Source of the DNA: Alistipes sp.
GTDB lineage: Bacteria > Bacteroidota > Bacteroidia > Bacteroidales > Rikenellaceae
Reading direction: 5' to 3'
NCBI GenBank assembly: GCA_017630455.1
Contig: JAGBVG010000084.1
Location: 1-64,000 of the forward strand
Length of the DNA: 64,000 nucleotides
Part shown: positions 35,111-43,629 of the stretch, piece after piece
Position numbering within the stretch: position 1 is the stretch's first letter
How the letters are laid out: each line of letters opens with the position of its first letter
Notes under the pieces: model-generated
The model's database searches: none
Told to the model about the DNA's origin: nothing
What the model saw: only the letters and a program-made list of their open reading frames with translations
Made by a program: the position numbers and the translations under genes

Positions 35111-35959
35111 ATGAAGAGACTATTTTTACTTTTTGCGGCTGTAACGTTAAGCTTTACGGCAGCCTTTGCGGAGCAGGAGGGTAGCACTGCCGCTACACCT
35201 GCGAGTGTCAGTGTGGCAACGAAGAAGATGGAGACTACGGATCGTTTCCTCCCTACCACACGACGTGTCGACAGAAATATCGACCTCAATAAGTTTGTCT
35301 ATAAGGGTGAGTGGATGCTCGGTATCGCAGCATCGTACGGCACTCTCGATGTTTCAGATTCGGATCTGATGCTTCTTTTCGACAATATCGACTTTGGTCT
35401 TCGCCGTGCTGCGGTGATGCCTTACGTGGCGTATGCCTATCGCGACAATCGCTCGGTGGGTATCCGTTTCGGATATGAGTATCTCGATGGTAACCTCGGA
35501 AACGTAGACCTCAATCTCGGCGCAGCTGCCGATATATCGTTCGGACTTGGTGATATAGGCCTTACGAGCGAGAGTTATGCGTGGTCGTTGTTCCATCGCA
35601 ACTACATAGGCCTCGACCGTCGCGGTATCGTAGGTGCTATCTTGGAGTCGGAGTTGCTGATTAAGAGCGGAAGTTCATCGTTCTATATGGGTGCGGGTGA
35701 TGACCGCACCTACTCCCAGAGTAAGAACTTTGCTGCGAAACTTAACCTCAATCCTGGTCTTGCAGTATATGTCTTCCCGCAGGTGTGTGTTACAGTAACG
35801 GTTGGTATCGGAAGCCTCTACTACAACAACATCCGCCAGTTTAATGACGTGGGTGTTGAGACAGGTCGTCGCGACCACTCGGCTCTGAAGCTTAAGCTCA
35901 ACATCACCAACATTCAGATCGGCCTCGTGGCACATTTGTGGAACAAAAAGAAGAACTAA
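35111..35959 (+). CDS. Outer-membrane beta-barrel protein (copy 2)
   Basis: 282 residues with a signal peptide ending AAFA-E. It is a paralogue of the preceding barrel: KGEWMLGIAASYG corresponds to KGQWIFGGTASYS, and SVGIRFGYEY to AVGVRFGYGR. The last strand is IQIGLVAHLW followed by a short Lys/Asn tail (NKKKN), so it ends less typically than copy 1. The gene stops 3 bases before the next start, so the two are probably translationally coupled. Two unequal barrels may form a heteromer. Confidence in the barrel fold is good; the function is unknown. Confidence 0.7.
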   Translation: MKRLFLLFAAVTLSFTAAFAEQEGSTAATPASVSVATKKMETTDRFLPTTRRVDRNIDLNKFVYKGEWMLGIAASYGTLDVSDSDLMLLFDNIDFGLRRAAVMPYVAYAYRDNRSVGIRFGYEYLDGNLGNVDLNLGAAADISFGLGDIGLTSESYAWSLFHRNYIGLDRRGIVGAILESELLIKSGSSSFYMGAGDDRTYSQSKNFAAKLNLNPGLAVYVFPQVCVTVTVGIGSLYYNNIRQFNDVGVETGRRDHSALKLKLNITNIQIGLVAHLWNKKKN

Positions 35960-35962
35960 CCA

Positions 35963-37567
35963 ATGCGTAGAGAGTTGAAATATATAGCTTCAAGCATCGT
36001 GATGCTTGCAGTAATGGTGGGATGTGTCAAGAATGATATCCCACAGAGGGTCGAGAAGGTCGAGATATTGTCATTGGAGGCTGAGGGGTTGTTATCGCCA
36101 GCTGTGATTAGCGTTAACGACCACTCTGTGGCGCTCGCTCTTGAGGAGACTACCGACATCCGTCGTGTGGAGATTAACTCTGTAACCATCAGCGAGGGTG
36201 CTGCTACGAGTGTGCAATTCCCGGGTAGCTTCGACCTCCGTCACCCGCTCTACTTCGATATTACGAAGAATGGCTATAAGTGGGAGTGGAGCATCGCTGC
36301 CGAGCAGTTTATAGAGCGTTACTTCCTGGTTGAGGGTCAGATTGGTGAGTCGGATGTAGATGCCGAGCACCATATCGCAACAGCCTTTGTGCCTATGGAT
36401 CACGACCTTAAGAACGTTGTGGTTACGGCTATGAAGTTCGGTCCTAAGGATATCACTACATACTCCGTAGCTGCGGAGGAACTCACGGACTTCGCTGGCT
36501 CTACACGCAGCGTAACAATCAAATATCACGACGATATCTCTGAGACCTGGACACTCCGCGTAGTGCCTACCGATGTGGAGGTGGAGTTCAAGGGTGTCGA
36601 TGCGTGGGCTAAGCGTATCTGGCTCTATGCCGAGGGTCGCAGTGGCGCAGAGCTTGGCTTCCAGTACCGTAAGGCGGGTGACGAGGCGTGGATTATGGTT
36701 GAGGATGTCACCGTGAGTGGTGGTAACTTCTCGGCGTGTGTTGAGGGCCTCGATACTCTCACGGAGTATGAGGTTGTGGCATTCTCGGGCGAGAGCTTTA
36801 CAGAGGTTGTGAAGGTAACGACTGAGGATATCTTCGAACTTGCGAATGCAGGCTTCGAGGAGTGGTCAACCAATGAGGGTGTCATATATCCATACGCCGC
36901 GGGTGATGTTCCATTCTGGGCTACGGGTAACGATGGCGCGGCGTTGGCAAGCACAACCATCACCGAGCCTGTGGAGGATACACACCCAGGTTCTGAGGGT
37001 AAGTATGCCGCTTCGTTGCAGTCTAAGAAGGCGGCGTTGATGGGTATCGGTAAGTTTGCAGCGGGTAACCTCTTCCTCGGCGAGTTCGGCGGATTGGTGG
37101 GTATGGATGGCCTTGTGAACTTCGGTCGTCCTTGTACGGCACGTCCTGTTGCACTACGCGGCTGGGTGAAGTATAACTGCGGTACTATTGATGAGTTGGG
37201 CAAGACTCCTTCGGCGCGTCCCGACCTTAAGATGGGCGACAGCGATGAGGGTCAGATTCTTGTGGCTGTGGGTAACTGGACAGCGGAGGAGTATGGCGGA
37301 TCTGCCGAGTGCCCCGTTGTGGTGAACACCAAGGATGAGAGCACCTTCTTCAACAAGAGTGGCAAGAGTGTCATCGGCGTTGGTGAGATGATCCTCACCG
37401 AGAGTACCGATGGCTGGATGGAGTTTACTCTGCCATTGGAGTATGTGTCGACCTCGGAGGTTCCTACGCATATCATCATCGTATTCACAGGCTCGCGCTT
37501 TGGTGACTACTTCACAGGTTCAACACACAGCCTTATGCTTGTGGATGATATCGAGTTGGTATACTAA
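35963..37567 (+). CDS. PCMD-domain lipoprotein, last gene of operon
   Basis: 534 residues, lipobox AVMVGC (Cys21) followed by VKNDIPQR. Residues about 30-280 are Ig-like beta modules, including a stretch typical of proteins preceding PCMD (FDLRHPLYFDITKNGYKWEW). The PCMD domain runs from about 292 to the end: LANAGFEEW, DVPFWATGNDGAA, MGIGKFAAGNLFLGEF, NFGRPCTARP, and the final strand LMLVDDIELVY. It aligns well with the PCMD domain of the protein encoded at 32206. Likely a surface carbohydrate-binding component; the ligand is unknown. Confidence 0.8.
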   Translation: MRRELKYIASSIVMLAVMVGCVKNDIPQRVEKVEILSLEAEGLLSPAVISVNDHSVALALEETTDIRRVEINSVTISEGAATSVQFPGSFDLRHPLYFDITKNGYKWEWSIAAEQFIERYFLVEGQIGESDVDAEHHIATAFVPMDHDLKNVVVTAMKFGPKDITTYSVAAEELTDFAGSTRSVTIKYHDDISETWTLRVVPTDVEVEFKGVDAWAKRIWLYAEGRSGAELGFQYRKAGDEAWIMVEDVTVSGGNFSACVEGLDTLTEYEVVAFSGESFTEVVKVTTEDIFELANAGFEEWSTNEGVIYPYAAGDVPFWATGNDGAALASTTITEPVEDTHPGSEGKYAASLQSKKAALMGIGKFAAGNLFLGEFGGLVGMDGLVNFGRPCTARPVALRGWVKYNCGTIDELGKTPSARPDLKMGDSDEGQILVAVGNWTAEEYGGSAECPVVVNTKDESTFFNKSGKSVIGVGEMILTESTDGWMEFTLPLEYVSTSEVPTHIIIVFTGSRFGDYFTGSTHSLMLVDDIELVY

Positions 37568-37583
37568 TACCAGATGTCATATA

Positions 37584-37622
37584 AACAATAGGGTCGCTTC
37601 CATCTGAGGCGACCCTATTGTT
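37584..37622. terminator. Bidirectional terminator between convergent operons
   Basis: AACAATAGGGTCGC pairs perfectly with GCGACCCTATTGTT over 14 bp. The + side continues ATCTGTG; the minus side continues TTATATG. It separates the PCMD operon from the Stealth gene. Confidence 0.75.
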
Positions 37623-37651
37623 ATCTGTGTATGATTGTTATCTGTCTACGA

Positions 37652-38530
37652 CTACTTCTCAAATCGTGACTTTGCGGGGAAGCGACTATCCAACGCCCCT
37701 AAAAGCATAGCCCTCATCTGCTCATAACGCTCGTCAGAGAGCTTAACGTCGTTGACGCACATAAGATTGTGGCTCGGATTCTCGATGAAGCTCCTTAGGG
37801 TGCTCTCTCTGGTAATTCCCACCGAGAACTGTCGCTTCGACTGTCGCTCGTTTACGATGCGTCCCTTGAGGAAGAGGTTGTTCGTAAAGATATACTGTGT
37901 GACGTTTGTAGCCTTGCGTGTAGCGGTCATCGAGGCCTCAATCTCACCTCTCAGACTCTCGTAGAGACTCTCATTCTCGCTGCGGAACATAGGCACTGTG
38001 GTGTGCTGCGGACGCAGGAAGCATAGCGTAGGCTTAATGCCTAATGCGCGGCGCACTATGCGATCGGAGTTGCGACATATCTTCTTGAACATATCCAACG
38101 CGAGGAGGTGGTGGCTCATAGCTATAACGCCCTTGCCATCGCGGAAGAAGTCCGTAGCTTTCATCGCGCGCATCGGGAAGATGTCGTCGTTGAAGTACAG
38201 AAACTCCTCGTCGAGACCCTCGATGCAGTGGAGGTGCATCTCGATAGTATTGCTATTGAACGTAGGGAGGAACTTCTCGGGGATTATATCCTTGTGTAGT
38301 ACGATGTTCACCTCGTTGCGGTCGATCCACTTTGGCACTTGCGACTCTCCAGATACTACAAGGTGTACCTTGCGAATAAATGGCATATTCCTCTCGATGC
38401 CGCGAAACAGATATTTCAACGTTCCCCAGTCGCGAAAACGCTTCTCGAGGATTGGCGTATTGGTATACTGCTCGTACGACTTCTGCCATACGGGATCAAG
38501 ACCATCTACGTAGGTTATAACAATATCCAT
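37652..38530 (-). CDS. Stealth-family sugar-phosphate transferase
   Basis: 292 residues. The conserved blocks of Stealth proteins are visible: CR1 (DIVITYVDGLDPVW), CR2 (RFRDWGTLKYLFRGIERN, then PTFNSNTIEMHLH and FLYFNDDIFP), and a CR4-like end (HNLMCVNDV). The family transfers hexose-1-phosphate from a nucleotide sugar onto glycans and includes capsule enzymes of pathogens. It lies 16 bases downstream of a lipid A-type acyltransferase gene and probably shares its promoter at 39528-39558. That pairing suggests it decorates a lipid-linked surface glycan. Acceptor and sugar are unknown. Confidence 0.85.
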   Translation of the reverse strand: MDIVITYVDGLDPVWQKSYEQYTNTPILEKRFRDWGTLKYLFRGIERNMPFIRKVHLVVSGESQVPKWIDRNEVNIVLHKDIIPEKFLPTFNSNTIEMHLHCIEGLDEEFLYFNDDIFPMRAMKATDFFRDGKGVIAMSHHLLALDMFKKICRNSDRIVRRALGIKPTLCFLRPQHTTVPMFRSENESLYESLRGEIEASMTATRKATNVTQYIFTNNLFLKGRIVNERQSKRQFSVGITRESTLRSFIENPSHNLMCVNDVKLSDERYEQMRAMLLGALDSRFPAKSRFEK

Positions 38531-38546
38531 ATTGTGTAGTTACAAG

Positions 38547-39506
38547 TTAGTTTTCAGTGAGTGTTGTTGTGCCGAACCTCTTGAGCTGTATCTCTGGCGA
38601 GTGCTTCCACCTTCTGTGTGACCACATCCATAGCTCGGGGCTGCGGCGGATCATCTTCTCGAGAGCCTCGGCGTAGCGGCGTGTGATCTCTCCCTCCTCC
38701 ACGCTCTCCTTGCCGTCGTATAACTCTATGAGTTGCATACGATAGTTTCCCGGCTTTCGGCGCACAGCGTCTACGAAGTATACGGGGATTCCGAATTTCA
38801 TAGCTATACGCTCGCCACCCTCGATGAATGTGGTTTTCTGATTCAGAAAATCTATCCACTGGCTGTCTACCCTGAGTATCGGGCTCTGGTCGGAGATGAG
38901 ACCTATGACTGTGGTGTGCTCCTTGCTGCGGTTTCTGATATAGTGGCGCAGCGTATCCTTCATCGGCACTATGGAGATGTTGGGCGCCAGGCGACTACGC
39001 ATACGACGATAGAAGTGCTCGAAAACATCGCTACGCAGGGTGTGGTACACCGACATAAACGCGCACTCCTTGTCCAGCCAACTCCACAGCGGGTAGTACT
39101 CCCAACATCCGAAGTGAGCTGCCATAGCTATCCAGTCGCGGCCCTTGTTGCGCTCTATATGTCCCTCGTAGTCAATCCACTCCATTATCTCGTTGGCCTG
39201 TTTTGGCGATGCTGCGGCGAGACATATCGTCGTAACGACAACCTCGGCGAGGGTGTCGTAGAAGTTGCGTGCCAAGGCTTGTATCTCGGCCTCGCTCTTC
39301 TCGGGGAAGGAGTTTGTGAGGTTTTTGATAACCACCTTTTTGCGGTAGCCTACAAGGCGCAGTAAGCACGAGAAAAAGGGCATCATAACACCAAAACGAA
39401 ACCATCGTGGTGTGCATCCTAAGAGGTAGCACACACACCACAGAATCTCCAGCGCGATACGTTTATACCACACAAGGTCGCTATGTATGTTTGTTGTTTG
39501 GCTCAT
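38547..39506 (-). CDS. Lipid A biosynthesis (LpxL/HtrB-type) acyltransferase
   Basis: 319 residues with an N-terminal hydrophobic segment (ALEILWCVCYLLG) and the acyltransferase motif H-x4-E in AAHFGCWEYYPLW, plus LISDQSP and FIEGGERIAMKF further on. The family adds a secondary acyl chain to lipid A at the inner membrane. Bacteroidales usually carry one such gene for their penta-acylated lipid A. A strong promoter stands just upstream in the gap after folC, so this gene and the Stealth gene can be expressed apart from the upstream genes. Confidence 0.88.
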   Translation of the reverse strand: MSQTTNIHSDLVWYKRIALEILWCVCYLLGCTPRWFRFGVMMPFFSCLLRLVGYRKKVVIKNLTNSFPEKSEAEIQALARNFYDTLAEVVVTTICLAAASPKQANEIMEWIDYEGHIERNKGRDWIAMAAHFGCWEYYPLWSWLDKECAFMSVYHTLRSDVFEHFYRRMRSRLAPNISIVPMKDTLRHYIRNRSKEHTTVIGLISDQSPILRVDSQWIDFLNQKTTFIEGGERIAMKFGIPVYFVDAVRRKPGNYRMQLIELYDGKESVEEGEITRRYAEALEKMIRRSPELWMWSHRRWKHSPEIQLKRFGTTTLTEN

Positions 39507-39527
39507 TTTCCGCGTGTTACTAACTCA

Positions 39528-39558
39528 CAAAGGTAAGAAAATATATCCAATATTCAAA
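39528..39558 (-). promoter_or_regulatory. Promoter for the acyltransferase-Stealth pair
   Basis: Read on the minus strand: TTTG (complement of 39555-39558), 19 bases, TACCTTTG (complement of 39528-39535). It fits the Bacteroidetes consensus exactly. Confidence 0.85.
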
Positions 39559-39575
39559 ATCTCACGCCTCTAAGC

Positions 39576-40895
39576 CTACTCCCCGCTGCTCGAGCGGACA
39601 ATCTCGCCAACCTCGGCAATCACAAAGTTGCTGCCGCCGATGAAGATAGTGTCGCTTGCCAAAGCTTTGCTTCGTGCGTATGCCAAAGCCTCGGTAACCG
39701 AAGGCTTGCACTCGTAGCTCAGGCCGAGCTCCTCAGCCATCTTTGCGATATCTTCCACGTTGCGAGCGCGGTCTATCGCCGCTTTGGTGAATATGTAGTG
39801 TATGCGCTTAGGTAGCAGCGGCATAATCTTGCTGAGGTCCTTCTCTTTTGCGAAGCCCATAACGGCAAAGATGCGGTCGGTGTCGAGGGCCTCGAGCTGC
39901 GCAGCTACGTAGCGTATGCCGTCGGCGTTATGTCCCGTGTCGCAAATGGTGTATGGCTCCTCGGCGATTATCTGCCAGCGACCCATAAGACCAGTGTTTG
40001 CTGCTGCAGAGGCCAAGCCCTCGCGGAAGGCACGGCGTGAAATTGTAAGTGGCGTATGCTCGGCAAGGTAGTCGGCAGCGGCACACGCAGTGATGATGTT
40101 GTGCTGCTGGTAGTCGCCCAAAAGGTCGATGTCAAGCTCGAAGGCGCGGCTGTCGCGTGTACGTGTGACGCTGAAGTGCTGATTGCTCTGGTCGAAGTGT
40201 TCCACGCCGTTTAGCAGAAACACCTGCTCGGCGTAAATAAGCTCGGAGTGTAGCTCTGCGGCGCGCTGCTCAAATACGGCGTTATACGCATCGTCGCGCT
40301 GACCTATAATTACAGGCACGCTCTTCTTTATGATTCCAGCCTTCTCGGCGGCAATCTTCTCGATAGTGTCGCCAAGGAACTCGGTGTGCTCCATACCGAT
40401 GTTTGTGATGACGCTAAGAAGTGGTGTTATGAGGTTTGTGGCGTCGAGGCGTCCTCCGAGACCTGTCTCGATCACTGCAATCTCCACGTCGCTCTGGTCG
40501 AAATAGTCGAATGCCATAGCTGCGGTCATCTCGAAGAACGAGAGGTCGAGCTCCTGCATCTTCTCGCGGTGCTTGTTCACGAAGTTTACCACGCGCTGCT
40601 TAGGTATCATCTCGCCATCGACGCGAATACGCTCGCGGAAATCTACGAGGTGTGGCGAGGTGAAGAGACCTGTGCGATATCCCGCCTCTCGGAGTATCGA
40701 CGCAAGCATATGCGACACCGAGCCTTTGCCATTGGTACCAGCAACGTGAATGGTGTAGAAGTTACGCTGAGGGTTGCCGAGGTGTTGGCAGAAGGATGCT
40801 ATGCGCTCCAATCCTGGTTTGTATGCTTCGCCACCAATGCGCTGGAACGATGGCATTGCCGTAAAGAGAAAGTCGAGAGTTTCGGTATAGTTCAT
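39576..40895 (-). CDS. folC: Bifunctional folylpolyglutamate/dihydrofolate synthase
   Basis: 439 residues, normal for FolC. The P-loop reads HVAGTNGKGSVSHML, with the Mur-ligase-type elements TSPHLVDFRERIRVDG and EVAIIETGLGGRLDATN (here AVIETGLGGRLDATN), then GMEHTEFLGDTIEKIAAEKAGI, and DTGHNADGIRYV near the end. It adds Glu to dihydropteroate or folate using ATP in the cytoplasm. It lies between lnt and the acyltransferase, 29 bases after lnt. No context suggests a special role. Confidence 0.93.
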   Translation of the reverse strand: MNYTETLDFLFTAMPSFQRIGGEAYKPGLERIASFCQHLGNPQRNFYTIHVAGTNGKGSVSHMLASILREAGYRTGLFTSPHLVDFRERIRVDGEMIPKQRVVNFVNKHREKMQELDLSFFEMTAAMAFDYFDQSDVEIAVIETGLGGRLDATNLITPLLSVITNIGMEHTEFLGDTIEKIAAEKAGIIKKSVPVIIGQRDDAYNAVFEQRAAELHSELIYAEQVFLLNGVEHFDQSNQHFSVTRTRDSRAFELDIDLLGDYQQHNIITACAAADYLAEHTPLTISRRAFREGLASAAANTGLMGRWQIIAEEPYTICDTGHNADGIRYVAAQLEALDTDRIFAVMGFAKEKDLSKIMPLLPKRIHYIFTKAAIDRARNVEDIAKMAEELGLSYECKPSVTEALAYARSKALASDTIFIGGSNFVIAEVGEIVRSSSGE

Positions 40896-40924
40896 AATCG
40901 AAATATGTATGTTTGTTTTATGGG

Positions 40925-42514
40925 TTAATCTACAAGATTGTTACGTTTGCGTGTGCGGTAGGCTGTGTAATACATCAGCGATAGTACCGCTATGAGTGTT
41001 GCGCAGCGAGCGATCCAGTCGCCATAGAGGGTATATATACTCCTCTCGGAGCGCAGCTCGAGGCTCTGGGTCAGCACACCCTCCTCGTCCCACTCCAGAC
41101 GCTCGCCGAGGCTCTTGCCCGTAGGGGTTATAAATCCCGAGATTCCGGTGTTTGCGCTGCGGGCTATAGCGCGGCGTGTCTCGATAGCGCGAAGACGACA
41201 GAAGTCAAAGAGACGTCTGTGACCTGGGGTGTTGCCCCACCAGCCGTCGTTGGAGATGAGGGCCATAACCTCCGCACCCTCGCGTGCGAAGCCTGCGAAA
41301 TAGCCGCCATAAAGACCCTCGTAGCAGATCGAAGGACCTATCTTTACGCCGTTGTTTGTAAATATCGTATGCTCCTTGCCCCAGCCGAGCTGTCCCGATA
41401 CGCCGCCTAAGTCCACCTCGAAGGTGTCGAAGATGCTCTTTAGCGGCACAGCCTCCACGCCTATGACAAGCTTGCCCTTGTGGTATATATCCTCGGTCTC
41501 ACCCTCGCTATTTATAAGCAGCGCAGAGTTATACTGGTCATACCAGCCGTAGCCCTCGTAGTGGTGTGCCGTATCTGTAGCCTTCACGTCGCCATAGCGG
41601 ATGATGGTCGAGGCTCCAGCTATAAGTTTCGTAGTGGGGTGGCTATCGCCCTGTAGCGATTTGAGCAGTGGCGTGTATGCCGCGAGGTGTCGCTCCTCGA
41701 TAGAGCCCATCTTGGGGAGGTAGGCCAGAGCCGATTCGGGCATAAGAACAAACGTAGAGCTCTCGGGAACCTGTGCCATAAGCTCCTGGACATCTGCCGT
41801 AGGGTCGAACTTGCCAGCCGTGAGTCGCTCATCCTCGTAGCAGGGGACGTTGGGTTGTATGACGCTTATCTCGGCGGTGCGCAGCGATGGGGTGTAGCAC
41901 CATAGCAGCGTGAGTGACAGGACTATGGGTAGAAGCACTATCATTGCGGCACGTACCTTAGCCGTTGTGGTGTGTGTGCGTAGTATCTCGAATATCGCAA
42001 CGTTTGCGGTCAGTGCCCAGAGTGAGCCTCCGAAGATGCCCGTATACTCATACCACTGCACAGCCCACGTCGCTCCCGAGAAGCCGTGGCCGAGAAGCAA
42101 CCACGGGAATGTCATAACATCGGCAGAGTTATATGCCCACTCCGTCGCGATCCATATAGTCACCAAAAGGGTGTAGGCCAAGGCTCGTGGTGCGCGCTTC
42201 GAGGTGTAGTGATAGACCATCAGCGCACAGAGGTTGTAGAACGAGCCTACGATACCAGCTGCTATAGGACCCAGTGGTGTTGCTATCCATACCCACCATA
42301 TCGTAGCTGCGCTCCACAGCAGGAATGTGAGCGCACCCCAGCCACACATACGCCAAAAGTCGCGTGTCGAGTCGGAGAGGTTCTCGCTGATGATAAGCAG
42401 CGGCACAAGGCCAACAAGAAGCGTGAGTCCCGTGCCTCCGAGCCATCCTATGCTGAGCAGGGCTACAGAGAGGAGTACGAGGAGCAGCTTATGAAGTGTA
42501 GAGTGTTGTCTCAT
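40925..42514 (-). CDS. lnt: Apolipoprotein N-acyltransferase
   Basis: 529 residues. Six or so hydrophobic N-terminal helices are followed by a periplasmic nitrilase-like domain with the catalytic Glu in LMPESALAY, Lys in YHKGKLVIG and Cys in PSICYEGLYG, plus ISNDGWWGNTPGHRRLFDF. A closing membrane helix sits near the C-terminus. Lnt adds the third acyl chain to lipoproteins before their export to the outer membrane. That fits the very large number of lipoproteins in this window. It starts 20 bases after mqnC. Confidence 0.93.
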   Translation of the reverse strand: MRQHSTLHKLLLVLLSVALLSIGWLGGTGLTLLVGLVPLLIISENLSDSTRDFWRMCGWGALTFLLWSAATIWWVWIATPLGPIAAGIVGSFYNLCALMVYHYTSKRAPRALAYTLLVTIWIATEWAYNSADVMTFPWLLLGHGFSGATWAVQWYEYTGIFGGSLWALTANVAIFEILRTHTTTAKVRAAMIVLLPIVLSLTLLWCYTPSLRTAEISVIQPNVPCYEDERLTAGKFDPTADVQELMAQVPESSTFVLMPESALAYLPKMGSIEERHLAAYTPLLKSLQGDSHPTTKLIAGASTIIRYGDVKATDTAHHYEGYGWYDQYNSALLINSEGETEDIYHKGKLVIGVEAVPLKSIFDTFEVDLGGVSGQLGWGKEHTIFTNNGVKIGPSICYEGLYGGYFAGFAREGAEVMALISNDGWWGNTPGHRRLFDFCRLRAIETRRAIARSANTGISGFITPTGKSLGERLEWDEEGVLTQSLELRSERSIYTLYGDWIARCATLIAVLSLMYYTAYRTRKRNNLVD

Positions 42515-42534
42515 AATTAATCTATGTTTGTGGC

Positions 42535-43626
42535 TTAGTCGCGGTAGTTGTAGAGCTGGTCGCGGAGTCGCGGAGTGAAGCCTGCACGGCGTATGGTAGC
42601 CTGCATAGCCTCCTTGTCGAAGCGCGTTGTAGCGCCCGCCGATGAGACCACATTCTCCTCGATCATTATCGAACCCATATCGTTAGCACCGCTCTTGAGG
42701 GCTATCTCCGCAACATCCTTACCCACGGTGAGCCACGAGGCTTGGATGTTGTCGATGTTGTTGAGCACGATGCGGCTCATAGCCACGATACGCAGATACT
42801 CGTTTGCCGAGAAGCGTGGCGCAATGCCCTCCCTCTCGAGCTGCGTTCCCGTAGGGCAGAATACCCACGGTATGAAGGCGGTAAAGCCGCGCGAACCCTC
42901 GGGCTTATGAGCCTGCAGGTCGCGGATGGCAATCAGGTGGTCGATGCGCTCGTGCGGGGTCTCGATGTGGCCATACATCATCGTGGCCGTAGTAGGTATA
43001 CCTAAGATATGTGCCTCGTGCATAACCTTCACCCATTCGTGTGCCGAGGGCTTGGCTGGCGAGATGATCTTACGCACGCGCTCCGAGAGTATCTCAGCTC
43101 CAGCACCCGGAAGTGTGTCGAGACCTGCGGCACGCAGACGCTCCAAAGTCTCGCGTGTGGAGATACCGCTTATGGCTGCTATGTGTGCCACCTCGGGAGC
43201 TCCGAGGGCGTTTAGGCGTAGCGTAGGGTACTCCTTCTTGAGTTGCGAAAAGAGCTTCTCGTAGAAGTCTATGCCGAGGCGAGGGTGTAGACCGCCCTGA
43301 AGTAGTAACTGGTCAGCACCTAAGGCCAGTGCCTCGTCGATCTTGCGGCGATACTCCGCCATAGTGGTGATATATGCCTTGTCCTCCTGGTGAGGCTTGC
43401 AGTGGAAGTTGCAGAACTTACATCCCGACTTGCAGACGTTGGTGATATTTACGTTGCGGTCTATCTGCCAAGTCACAACCTCGGGATCGCGCACCACGCT
43501 GCGGCGTATGGTGTCTGCCACGCCACAGAGTAGCTGCAGCGGCGCTTCGTCATATAGTTTGTACGCCTCCTCGCGTGTTAGTGGCTCTCGCTCGAGTGCC
43601 TTCTCCAATATCTCCTCTATAGTCAT
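42535..43626 (-). CDS. mqnC: Radical SAM cyclic dehypoxanthinyl futalosine synthase
   Basis: 363 residues. The radical-SAM cluster motif is CKSGCKFC (C-x3-C-x2-C) within NITNVCKSGCKFCNFHC. Family features follow: LLQGGLHP, LPGAGAEILSERVR, TTATMMYGHIETPHER, FTAFIPWVFCPTGT, and the end GANDMGSIMIEENVV. MqnC closes the ring in the futalosine route to menaquinone, implying the organism uses that route instead of the Men pathway. MqnE is a relative, but the LPGAGAEIL and TTATMMYGH blocks favour MqnC. No other menaquinone gene is in the window. Confidence 0.85.
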   Translation of the reverse strand: MTIEEILEKALEREPLTREEAYKLYDEAPLQLLCGVADTIRRSVVRDPEVVTWQIDRNVNITNVCKSGCKFCNFHCKPHQEDKAYITTMAEYRRKIDEALALGADQLLLQGGLHPRLGIDFYEKLFSQLKKEYPTLRLNALGAPEVAHIAAISGISTRETLERLRAAGLDTLPGAGAEILSERVRKIISPAKPSAHEWVKVMHEAHILGIPTTATMMYGHIETPHERIDHLIAIRDLQAHKPEGSRGFTAFIPWVFCPTGTQLEREGIAPRFSANEYLRIVAMSRIVLNNIDNIQASWLTVGKDVAEIALKSGANDMGSIMIEENVVSSAGATTRFDKEAMQATIRRAGFTPRLRDQLYNYRD

Positions 43627-43629
43627 AGT

